A DNA stretch of 64,000 nt from Hirudo medicinalis (Eukaryota > Annelida > Clitellata > Hirudinida > Hirudinidae): contig MPNW01000152.1 in the NCBI GenBank assembly GCA_011800805.1, forward strand, positions 294,677 through 358,676, written 5' to 3'. Both the position numbers and the translations under genes were made by a program. The notes under the pieces are model-generated. The model saw only the letters and a program-made list of their open reading frames with translations. It ran no database searches and had not been told where the DNA came from. This document shows positions 1 through 9,583 of the stretch, piece after piece (positions within the stretch are counted from its first letter, which is position 1; each line of letters opens with the position of its first letter).

Positions 1-130
1 AATTTATAAAACAATTTTATGAAATTTAAAAAATTTAACGACTTAATCGTCGCGTTAATAATTTTAATTGCAAAAAAAATTTAATGCATTAATCGTCCGT
101 TAACGCACAGAAATCTGCAGCCCTAATTTG

Positions 131-285
131 AACTTCAAAGGAGCCAATCTGAGATCTAAACATCTCCTCGTCATTCTTCCTTGAGTAGGAAATAGGCGTG
201 CTTTACTGATGGTGAGCCTTCTACTCTCAGCCTTTAGAGAATTTTGTCTCCTGAAGTTTTGGTTCGTATACAACATCGAAAAATT
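131..285 (-). pseudogene. decayed copy of a ZM-motif (Zasp/PDLIM) exon
   Basis: On the minus strand this stretch aligns closely with the intact ZM exon at 10076-10289: the block encoding the motif (LYSRENAEEAF in the good copy) and its flanks are recognisable. The copy has a deletion of roughly 30 bases, stops and frame changes, so it cannot encode the peptide. The similarity resumes at 1172-1250 (matching 10640-10720), so this is one arm of a segmental duplication later split by other insertions. Confidence 0.6.
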
Positions 286-814
286 TTTGCGAATCCTATT
301 AAAATTGTTAGTTATTTACTATTACAAGGTTATTCCATACTTATCTTCCCTTAACTTATTATGTTATTAACTTCGATACTTGTTTGTTTGCCAATGCATG
401 ACTTTCGATGTTTCAGCATCCCAAAAGTTCCACTGGCATTCGAATAGTGAATTAGTACATGATACGCCTTGCACTGCACAAAATCAGTGCTATAACTACC
501 AACCAAAACTTCAACGAAACTATTCCAAGCATTACTATATTTTTCATAATCTAATTCAATTTTCGAAATTCTTTCAGGTATGATATTAATATGTTATTAA
601 CTTCGATCTTCGATATTTGTCATTTTATTAACTTGACAATGATGAAGCTATTGTAACAAACGACGGGGCTTAATTTATACCGAGTTTATTGTTGGGATTG
701 TCCAGCAAATATTCAGTTATCAACTGAGTGGTATTAACTGTAAATACCACGCTTACGCAATAATCCTGCTGCCAGTTATTGCGTAACGATCAGTTGCGTG
801 ATTATTNCGTATAC
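286..814. other. no gene seen; distant similarity to 10290-10480
   Basis: AT-rich sequence without convincing coding potential. Short matches to 10350-10400 (for example TTAGTTATTTACT against TTCGTTATTTGCT) suggest it continues the duplicated block. An assembly N lies at 807. Confidence 0.4.
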
Positions 815-1000
815 GTGAGATTAGACCAATATTGCTTGAGATCTTTTTGACTATGTGGTTGATGTGAGATTTGAAAGAAAGATGATCGTCTATTACAACC
901 CCAAGAAATTTAGAAGATGCAACACGAGTTAAAGTTCGATAAAAATAAAATTTCTGAGTATGCTCGTTAGAGAAACGAGAGGAAAAACAAAAGTTCTTTG
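815..1000 (-). mobile_element. LINE reverse transcriptase fragment (C-terminal part)
   Basis: Read on the minus strand this gives an uninterrupted peptide with the hallmark block that follows the catalytic domain of jockey/CR1-type reverse transcriptases: KFLGVVIDDHLSFKSHI, then KKISSNIGLISRIR. It is cut at its 3' side by the N at 807. No endonuclease or FADD box is attached, so it is a dead fragment, probably inserted into the duplicated ZM block. Confidence 0.75.
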
Positions 1001-1171
1001 TTTTAAAATTAATTATTAATTAAAAAAAAATATTTATAAATAAAAATTAATTTCCCGATGTTCCTAGTCCAGGAATGAAATTTCTCATTCCCGATCCCGA
1101 GTCCCGCAGTTTCCCGTTCCAGATTTCGAAGTTTATTCACGTTCCCACGGGAGTCCCGCCGGTCTGACCTC

Positions 1172-1250
1172 TACTCCAGAACTGCTCAAAGTGCTTAACC
1201 ATGCCGGCTTTTCTTTATTGTTCGTGAAGAATATTGGTTTTTTTTTGCTA
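1172..1250. repeat. second arm of the block duplicated at 10640-10720
   Basis: The sequence around CTCCAGAACTG, CAAAGTGC and GGCTTTTC, followed by ATTGTTCGTGA, recurs in the same order at 10650-10702. Together with 131-285 versus 10076-10289 this defines a segmental duplication interrupted here by the LINE piece. Confidence 0.55.
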
Positions 1251-2501
1251 ACCCTAAACTACACAGTGATCTTAGCCATAAATAAGGCTGAGAAGCGATT
1301 TTTATTTGAACAAAGTCTTAGCTAACAACTTGGGCATAAGCATTGGCGGCAGCTTGGATTTGAGCATGTTTCTTTGCAGCCTAAAGTCCACAGGGAGGCT
1401 TGTACTGAACATTGACTCTATATGGAATAGTGATCTACCGGGGGTTGAATTTTGGCCTGGGCCTGGGAGGGAAATACATATATAGAGATGGAACCTTCCT
1501 ACATTCCTACACATTGTAATAATTTGCTTTTGTTCAATTATTTAAAACTGTTTACGACTCGAACATTTAAATTCAGTAATGATTGAAAATAAATGAAAAT
1601 ATTTAGCTGTAAATCCATCATTTCGAGCCTCATTTCATGATGCTTAATTAGTTCAAATGAATAGAACTAAGAATCAAAATGCAGATGATATTAAATATGC
1701 TACACTGGATCATTTGAGGCGAAAGATTTTTGCTATTTGAGCCGTAATGGAGGCCGACAAGGTAAGAATGTCAATAAGGTTCAGCAATAGAAAGAGGACG
1801 GCAACAATCGTTATTGATGATGACGATAATCCTCATCGCAGTAAAGCCTATGATGGCTATGGAAAAGGGGAGTACTTTTAAAAAAGCCTGACTAGTAGAG
1901 GGCACAAGAACTCCATGACATCAAACTGAAGAGGTGTGACGAGAGTGAATGGCGTGTGTATAGAAAGCTCGCGGAATTTGCTTACAAGCTCACGTAAATT
2001 AATTTTCACATGGAATTCAACAGAGGCGAGCAAAATCAGCAAAGGATATTTCGACAGCATCAAAACGCCGAGCACCGATGATGCTTTCTTAGCTCTAATG
2101 AATAGAATTAAGAATCAAAATGCAGGCACTGGCGCAACTGTGGGGGTCCGTCGAAAGTCTAAAAATATTTTTATATATTTAAATTTCTTAAAATTTATAT
2201 TCTGCGTTGATCACATTAAAATTATAAGATTCTATTTTTTACCGGAAACGTTAAAATCAACAAATTTCTAGCAAATTTAATTTATGCATTGAGGTTAAAA
2301 AGTTCTAACGATTATAATTAACACGGTTTATATTTCCACGCAGATTAGTTAGTCTAAGAATTTACTTTCTTTGTATTTTTGTTTTCTATTTTTCGGTTGT
2401 CGTCTGTTTTCGGTTACCTACGAAGGAATATTCGTCTTAAATTTAGTAAATATTATATTTCATTTAAAAATAAATTATACACTTTTTAATATATTTACCA
2501 T
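1251..2501. other. no identified gene; one short acidic ORF
   Basis: A small plus-strand reading frame at 1747-1881 starts MEADKVRMSIRF and contains VIDDDDNPHRSK. A sentence-like motif (ATGAATAGAA, then TAAGAATCAAAATGCAG) occurs twice, at about 1658 and 2098; the second copy lies in an open frame at 1936-2271. I recognise neither product; they may be relics of an unknown repeat. Confidence 0.25.
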
Positions 2502-2869
2502 GGCAATTTAGGTAAAACCGCCGAATCTGCCGCAATCAATATTCATGACAAGATGGACTCCGTCAATCAAAATAAACTCCGCCCACCAAATGATTAAAAG
2601 TAACTTGCTTCAATGAAATTAATGAATTAATGAAGTAAAGTAATATAGTTATTTATTGTAATTCATAACAATTTAATAATTACGTCTACCAAATGATTAA
2701 AAGCAACATGCTTTGAAAATGTAGTAAAATAAAATAAATTATATTATTTAGAATCTTTTATTTTGAATGTTTTCTTTCCTTTCGTCTAGTAGTGACCCTC
2801 TTGCGTTTTGATCTGTATTCGGCAAACATTTTTGACTTGCAATGGCTGTTGCACATCCCGACGTTTCCG

Positions 2870-3545
2870 GGATATTTTCGATTCAGCTAAATCACGACAT
2901 ATATGAAACGAGGGACGCGGTGAGATGGGCAATGGATCGTGGTTTATTGAGCAACCATAAAGTCTGCCAATGTCAGTCACCAATGACGTTGTGCACTTTA
3001 TGAAACAGCACAAACGATGGTTGCGTTTGGAAATGCTCAAACAACCAATGCCGTACAAGGACGAAGAATCGGAGAGCAAGACCAGGGAGGCAGAGATGGA
3101 TCTTTGGTGTCATAGATCAAGAGACAAAAGAGGCCTTTCTGGTTGAAGCACCCCAGAGAGATGCTGCTACACTGCTACCAATCATACAGCAGCGCATTGC
3201 CAGGTAATAGACTCGATATGCAACAATTTTTATTAGTAAATTGAACATTTATCATTTGCCCTACAGGAACGACAGTTTGGAGCGATCGGTGGGAAGCCTA
3301 CGTGAACCTGACAGCTGTCACAGGCTTGGAACATGCCACCGTAAACCATTCTGTTGCCTTTGTCGCTCCAAATGGCGTTCACACAAATGGTGTTGAGAAT
3401 TTGTGGAGATGTGCAAAGGACAAGTTCAAACGAATGAGGGGAACCTCTGATGAACTGATCGCTTCCTACCTGGATGAGTTTCTTTGGCATAGGATGGCTG
3501 GAGACAGGCATTCATGCTTCCAGCGTATTATCCAGTATGAATCAG
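2870..3545 (+). pseudogene. Merlin transposase, internally deleted
   Basis: Three recognisable parts lie in order: an N-terminal zinc-ribbon-like stretch (RWAMDRGLLSNHKVCQC, then VWKCSNNQC; about 2915-3060), the core strand with WIFGVIDQETKEAF and RDAATLLPIIQQRI (3092-3206), and after a frame break WSDRWEAYVNL, VNHSVAFVAPNGVHTNGVE and LWRCAKDKFKRMRG ending with a YLDEFLWHRM helix (about 3280-3500). The HTN..E...W and YLDEF blocks are diagnostic of the ISXO2/Merlin DDE domain. The part between the zinc ribbon and the core is shortened and the frame is broken near 3205, so the enzyme is dead. Confidence 0.8.
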
Positions 3546-3603
3546 TCCTTTTAAGGGCTACCCCAATTACCGACAGCACTGTTCGCGCATCACGTATTTG
3601 TAT

Positions 3604-3894
3604 TTATCCGATCTTTCGATTGCCTTTTTTCATAGTGCCTTATGTGTCCGAACTGGATGTGAAAGCAATTTTTAATCGATCTACCATAAATAGAGCACCC
3701 CTACCCGAGGACGCTCCCTGGCGGTACAGACTGGGATGCGAACATGACANTTATCCGATCTTTCGATTGCCTTTTTCATAGTGCCTTATGTGTCCGAACT
3801 GGATGTGAAGCAATTTTTAATCGATCTACCATAAATAGAGCACCCCTACCCGAGGACGCTCCCTGGCGGTACAGACTGGGATGCGAACATGACA
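3604..3894 (+). repeat. interspersed repeat, present twice across the assembly N at 3750
   Basis: Positions 3604-3749 and 3751-3894 are the same sequence apart from single-base length changes in two homopolymers, separated only by N, so this is an unmerged assembly overlap. The repeat itself (TAGTGCCTTATGTGTCCG, then GAGCACCCCTACCCGAGG, then CCCTGGCGGTACAG) also occurs at 30222-30275 and, on the minus strand, at 31995-32090, so it is a separate dispersed family that inserted into the Merlin element. Confidence 0.75.
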
Positions 3895-4069
3895 CAATAA
3901 TGACTATTTATTATTATTTTTAATTTATTATTTTGTTTTGTTTTATTTATTTATAAACTTGAAAAAGTTATTTTTAATCATTTACTGGGCGGAGTTTATT
4001 TTGATGGGAGGAGTCCATCTTGTCATGAATATTGATTGCGGCAGATTCAGCGGTTTTACCGGCAATTTA

Positions 4070-5339
4070 AGTGGAGCAGTAAAGGGGAGAAAGAAAAACT
4101 AATTTGAAAAAGAAATTAAGAAATATAAGTCAATAAATGCGTTTCTGTTATCAATTGCAACTTCAAGCAAAGAAAAGACACCTGAATTATGCAGGCCTGC
4201 AAAATTTAGTTTCAAAAAAACTTTTAAAAATTGATAATGATTATAATGATTTTTTGGATGCTGAATCCAAATATGTTCTCAGTATTTTCATACCACATAT
4301 AGTATTTTCACAATCCTCAAAGGCATTTTGACTATGTATGAAAATTTATGTATGAAATTCCAAGGAATTAATTCAAACATTTTTTAAATTTATGTATTAT
4401 TATTTTTAAAATTATTATTATTTTTATTAAATTTATGTAATTATTTACCCTAATTTGATAATTTATGATGCATGCCTTTTTCGAATGCTCATGAAACCCT
4501 ATCAATTAGCTTGTGAGCCGAATCTTGATTGTCACTCTTGTAACGTTCAGCAATACTCACCCACCTTATTGACATTCCATCGCCCCTGGTACCTTTTTTA
4601 CATTTCATTAATATCTTGGTGAAGGCGTTCACCTTATTCTTCACTCATTGCAACAAGATATTCTGGAAAGATGCAAAAAGTGAATTTTTATGAACATAGA
4701 ATATCCCAATATTTTGAATTTTCTCAGCATCTTTTCAACAATATTTTTATACTCTGGGTCTTTCGGTCTTTCCTTAAGAATTTGGTAATAGCATCTTTAA
4801 AAGCAAAGCATATTTTTCAGCATCCTTCATACTGGATAGGAATCTTTCATCTGTAATAAACGTTCGTATATCTGGTTGTAGAAACTGGTTCTGCCTAAAA
4901 ATAAAATTTCTATCATCTTGGCTTTATTTAGGTGAGAGCATTTCATGCGTAGGTACTTAAAACAGTTTTCTCATTTTTGATAAGGCTTTAATAATATTAT
5001 ATTGCAACAGCAAAAAAAAATGATGTTGATGATGACGAACCGGAGTTGCAAGAAAGTTGCACAGAAGGCATCTACAGTTCTCAACTTATCAGCGATGAAC
5101 ATCCAACAGATAGAGGCCATTATGCAGATATACTTGAAGCAAGCCTGAAGCTATTTATTGTATAAACTGGTTCTTGTAGTCCACAGACCATTTCCCAGAG
5201 ATTCTAACAACAGATGCTTCAGTGATAGTTTCTATTATAGGAAGACAAAGGTAGGAATAAAAATTCCGGTAGCATGGTTATGCTAGTCCAAAAAATTAAA
5301 CACGGCTTATTGTGAAGTTTACTGGCTGTTTGGTGACAG
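4070..5339. other. no gene seen
   Basis: AT-rich spacer. Open frames at 4137-4331 and 4671-4856 have no family signature or splice structure. Nothing else could be supported. Confidence 0.4.
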
Positions 5340-5840
5340 AAACGATCCAAGTTACTGCAAAAATTGGAGTTATGGTATGCAAGATTGGCAAGGACTGTCT
5401 AAAAAAATTATGAAACATGCTATTTCTAGATGTCATACTGCATCTTGCATCACTTATGAACAGTAGAAGCATCACAATACTTTAAGTGAAGAAAACGAAA
5501 AGGGATAAGAAAGAAATATTTTTGGCAGGAAGTATTGAAAAGGCTTGTAAAAATTACTTTACGTCTAGCTTGTCATGGACAGTCATTTAGAGGACACCAA
5601 GAAAGAATTGGTGATATCTATAATGGTAACTTCCTATCAGAGGTAGAATTACTTGCAGAATTTGATCCCATTATGAATGACATCATAAATAAGCCTAACC
5701 ATAGCATAAAATACCTTTGGTTCATGAAATTATTACAGCACTGTCAGAGCATCTGGAAAATGAGATAATGGAAGAAATCAAATCTGCTTTATTCTATTAA
5801 ATCATTGCAGATGACACCAAAGATATAAGGATTCCAGCTC
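5340..5840 (+). mobile_element. hAT-type transposase relic (DUF4371/ZMYM-like)
   Basis: The plus strand reads LACHGQSFRGHQERIGDIYN, then GNFLSEVELLAEFDPIM (5560-5680), which is the DUF4371 region of ZMYM-like hAT transposases; after a frame shift come LENEIMEEIKSALFY, a stop, and IIADDTKDI (5750-5835), the block around the first catalytic aspartate. Several stops and shifts mark it as dead. No terminal repeats were found. Confidence 0.7.
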
Positions 5841-5869
5841 TTAAAAAACCATTAGAAGTTGGCAAGAGT

Positions 5870-6172
5870 GGAATGGACCAAAAACATGCTCTCCAACAGA
5901 TGGCTGGGGCAATTTAATTTTTTCAGATGAGAAGAAATTTAACCTGGATATCAAAACTTCTAGAGAGACACGAATAGAAATAGGAGAAGCAACAGCAAAT
6001 TTATTTGACAAATCTTTTGACTCGGGGTCAATACTAAGAGATTGGAAAGATGCAATAGTGGTTCCTCATTTCAAGAAGGGGAGTAAGAGTTTGCCAGTTG
6101 GACTACAGACCAGTAAGCTTAACCTCTATAAAAAGTAATTTAATATCAAAATTTTTTGAAAAAATGAAGTGG
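5870..6172 (+). mobile_element. Tc1-like scrap fused to a LINE reverse transcriptase scrap
   Basis: Positions 5870-5952 read WNGPKTCSPTDGWG and IFSDEKKFNLD, the second catalytic block of Tc1/mariner-type transposases. Directly after it 5966-6140 reads LFDKSFDSGSILRDWKDAIV and VPHFKKGSKSLP, then LQTSKLNLYK, the finger-domain start of LINE reverse transcriptases. Two unrelated elements therefore abut within about 15 bases. Confidence 0.6.
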
Positions 6173-6184
6173 TTGTGAAGAGCC

Positions 6185-6262
6185 AAAAATGTAAATGTAG
6201 TTCATTTATATAGCGCCATCTGCCTAGCGTCAGAAGTGCTTTTAGTTAACCATTTATGATGC
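6185..6262 (+). repeat. interspersed repeat with the ATATAGCGCCAT core, copy 1
   Basis: CATTTATATAGCGCCATCTG, then CCTAGCGTCAGAAGTGC, recurs in diverged longer copies at 35918-36125 and 46956-47140. Here it lies immediately 5' of the CR1-like LINE. Confidence 0.6.
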
Positions 6263-6294
6263 TACAAATTACTAAGTCTTTCTTGGATTGCCTT

Positions 6295-8590
6295 ACTGTC
6301 ACTCTCACTTATGAAGCTTGAAAATTTCAACAATGCTAATGTTGTCAGTGCCAATGTTGATACCGCTGCAAAAGCGTCAACCAAAGCACTATTGGACTTC
6401 GAGAAGGAGAAGAGTGACATTGCGTGGAGGCTGACCAATGTCATTGTCACAGGGCTCTCACCAAGACAAGGTGTAAACGACTCTACACTGTTCACAGAGT
6501 TCTGTGAAAATAATCTCACAGTCAAGTCTCGAGTGGTTGATACAAAGGCGATTGCGCACAGACAAGAGACCTGCTTCAAAGTTGCTTGTAACACTGGAAA
6601 GCAAAAGCTAGGTTGATTTTATCCTGCTGTCTTCCAAATTACTTAGAGCCTCTTACTTTGAACCAGATTTACGAAAGATATTTTTCAACCGTGACCTGAC
6701 ACATAAGCTTATCTTTGCATGGTTGAAAGACGTTCGGCATCTCGTGATCAACCAGGAGTCCCCTCCAGTCCTTTTCGGTGATAAACCTACGACTTGCAAG
6801 TGGTTTTTAACAAACCTAAGAAGTTGTAATAATAAATTGAATGAAGACTTTGTGTTTCTAAATTCAGAGAATCCTGATATTTTTTGTTGCACTGAGACTT
6901 GGTTAAGTTTTGATTCCCCCAACTCACTATTCTGTCCTGCTGGTTATCTTATTACTAGATATGATAGAGATTCAAGAGCATGGTGGAGTCATGCTAACTT
7001 TAAGAGACTGTTATTCTCACTGATTTGTCAAGATCAAATGAATTTTCCAAAATTGGAATTGTTTGTGCTGACATCTCTACAAGCAATACTACCTGCAGAA
7101 TCATAGTTTATTATCGATATGGTGGATTTGATCTCTCAGCCGAGAGCTGTGCGACTGAAAGCATAAACTGTTTGTACCATCTATGTTTAGCCAAACACAC
7201 TATCTGTCTGCTTGGTGATTTCAATCTTCCTGCTATGGATTGGACCTATCACAGGGCTCCAAATAATGGCATCTACAGACTATTTTTAGAATTTTTCAGT
7301 GACTGTGAGCTTCACCAATTTCTTACATCTGCCACATGCCATGACAATATCCTTGACCTCATTTTTTCAAATGACCCTCAATTTATAAAATCAATGGAGA
7401 CAATGTGCCCCATCTCAACTAGTGATCGTAATGTCATTGTTCTGAGGCCCAATACTCCCAACAAGCCTAATGTCCATCACCAGTCATCACCTACAACATC
7501 ATTATACAACTTCAACAAAGAAAACTATTCGATGATTAATGACTATCTTTCTCAAGTTGATTGGAATGCCCTTTTCCAGTTTTGTTCAAATGTTCACTGC
7601 TGTTGGAAAGAGTTCAGATACCAGAAAGATTTGGCAATCGAGATGTTTGTTCCCAAACTCACACTCTCTGATCGAAAGCATAAAAGTAAATATCCCTACT
7701 TCATTAATAAATTGCTCAAGACAAAGTCCACGTGGCCTGACACGGAACGCACTAGAAATTGCCAACATTTTTAACAAATATTTTTACTCTACATAAATGA
7801 CCATAAATGACACAATTTATTTCTAAACTCGAACAATACCTCTAAGCTCTTTGCTGATGATGTGAAACTTTATAATCAGTCCCCAACTCAGTTAAAAAAT
7901 TCGCTTGATAAGAATCCGGAATGGAGCGACAAATGGCAACTGCAACTTGCTCCTGAAAAATGTCTGGTTTTCTCATTGGTTGGCTGCAAAAGAAGTTTAA
8001 ATTTGTACGAGTACCATATCAGCGGCCACGAACTGACAAGGATCGATACGATTCGGGACTTAGGTATTTTAATGGATTCCTCTCCGTTTTGATAAGCACA
8101 TCGACAACATCACCAAAAAGGCTGCCTCAATTTCCCGAACGATACTCTCTTCTTTCATAGCAAAGAATCAAGACATTCTCAAAAAGCATTCTATACTTAC
8201 CATTATGAGACCCATTCTCGAATACTGCTCCCCGGTATGGAATCCCCATAAAAAGTATCTTATCGACAGGATTTAACGTATCCAGAGGCGATTTACCAAA
8301 GCCATATCCTCCGTGGCTTCTCATCCGTACATGGATAGACTCAGATTACTTAATCTTACACAGCCTCCTTCTCTCTCCTACACTGAACATATTCTAGGAC
8401 ACGAAGTCATCATTTTAAATTAAGAACTGGTAAAATCAAATGTGAAACTACTAAGAATTTCTTCTGTGACCGAGTTGTTAAATCACGGAACTCCTGCCGA
8501 TATTGTAAATTCATCATCTGTTTCTCGTTTTGATTCGGCTATTCGTGAACTTAACTTAAATCAATATCTCACCTACAAATAATTTCTTTC
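6295..8590 (+). mobile_element. CR1-like non-LTR retrotransposon, internally deleted
   Basis: In order: an ORF1-type tail (6311-6616, NVIVTGLSPRQGVNDSTLF); an AP-endonuclease (about 6790-7500) with ENPDIFCCTETWLS, RYDRDSR, LLGDFNLPAMDW and a SD..V block; the linker IANIFNKYF (7760-7790); then directly KLFADDVKLY (7845-7870), the FADD catalytic box; and the C-terminal region IRDLGILMD, RPILEYCSPVWNP, IQRRFTKAI (8060-8330). Roughly 600 bases encoding the reverse transcriptase fingers and palm before FADD are missing, and frames change several times. It is a non-autonomous relic; plus-strand orientation throughout. Confidence 0.85.
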
Positions 8591-8764
8591 TTTTTTTATG
8601 TGCCCACAAACTAATGTATTTCATTTTTATTTTTGAGCTACGGAGCTTAATTTAGTTCCCACTACTAGCAGCTCACGTCCCCAGACGTGAATTTGCATGT
8701 GTCATTGTATTATATATAGTTTTAAGGAGTTGAACAAAAGCAAAATATGTCTGGCAATACCAGA

Positions 8765-8880
8765 CATTGGTACTTGTATTTGAGCAGTACTCGAGTACCG
8801 ATTTCAGGTCCTTGTGCTAGTACTAGTACTATGACCTTGAGTACTTGTACTTGGAAAATAACACTTGGTCCCACGTTTGA
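8765..8880. repeat. GTACTTG-rich dispersed repeat, copy 1
   Basis: A block made of variants of ACTTGTACTTG and ACTCGAGTAC, closing with ACTTGGTCCC. A related block with the same order of motifs, in the same orientation, is at 50750-50895. Confidence 0.5.
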
Positions 8881-8889
8881 TCAATCCGT

Positions 8890-9245
8890 TAGAAGAATCC
8901 ACTTCTAAACATGTATTTTATTCTCCGGCTCGGGCCAAAAATATCTTCCCGGTCGATTCCTATGCTCTGCTTCCCTCCAGAAACTCATTCGATCAACCTC
9001 CACGCCAACTCTAGGCACAGGAACACCACGCTATCTGGCCAACACTCTCCCCGCACTTGCATGCGAGGAGCTGAGATCGGATATTTTCTCAACATCCCAA
9101 CGTATGGAGGAACAAGTTTGAAGCAAAGTTCTTCAAGTTTTCCACCTCTCGGGCATGGAACAATCTACCTGCACAACTCAAGGGTCTCTGATTCGTTCAG
9201 CCACTTCTAGGCTAACCTCAAGACCCATCTCTTCCCACAGTAGCC
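8890..9245 (+). mobile_element. LINE 3' end fragment
   Basis: The plus strand reads FEAKFFKFSTSRAWNNLPAQ, then after a frame shift LKTHLFP, the conserved end of CR1/RTE-type ORF2 proteins (R.WN.LP ... LKTHLF). It is 5'-truncated and broken by stops. Confidence 0.55.
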
Positions 9246-9583
9246 AAAGAGGCTTTATAAATGAACATGTAGTTATTAAAATACATTATTGTTCAACATT
9301 GAAAATTCATCTGTTGTTCTATTCTGATATGGCGATGGTTGCTATGCGTGCATGCATACATATTATTGGGGCACATGAGTTTATTAACTTGTATTTTGTC
9401 TTGTTTATTGTTCTAGAACGTCCCTTGCTCAAAATTGGCAGATTTGCTCATCTAAAAGTGGTAAATAGCATCACAAAGTCATGTTGGGAGATGTTTTCCC
9501 AGTGGAACTAAAAAGCAACTATAGTTAATTAATATGCCACACCAATTCTTGATAGTTCAGCAAGGATTGAAAATTAAAGAATT
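9246..9583. other. no gene seen
   Basis: The open frame at 9155-9511 starts inside the LINE relic and continues as unstructured sequence. It is 3' of the PDZ/ZM gene and may contain its 3' UTR. Confidence 0.35.

Larger units (their letters stand above)
2502..4069 (+). mobile_element. Merlin-superfamily DNA transposon with 94-bp TIRs and 9-bp TSD
   Basis: The element runs from 2511 to 4060. Its ends are inverted repeats of about 94 bp (left from GGTAAAACCGCCGAATC; right ends in the complement, differing at about eight positions). It is flanked by a perfect 9-bp direct repeat GGCAATTTA (2502-2510 and 4061-4069), the target duplication length typical of Merlin. Inside is a broken ISXO2/IS1595-like transposase (2870-3545). 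The left flank also carries an internal ~104-bp spaced repeat of CCAAATGATTAAAAG. A foreign repeat and an assembly duplication occupy 3604-3894. Confidence 0.88.

Noticed and set aside
2786..3079. 97-codon minus-strand frame
   Set aside because: It is the antisense shadow of the Merlin transposase zinc-ribbon region on the plus strand.
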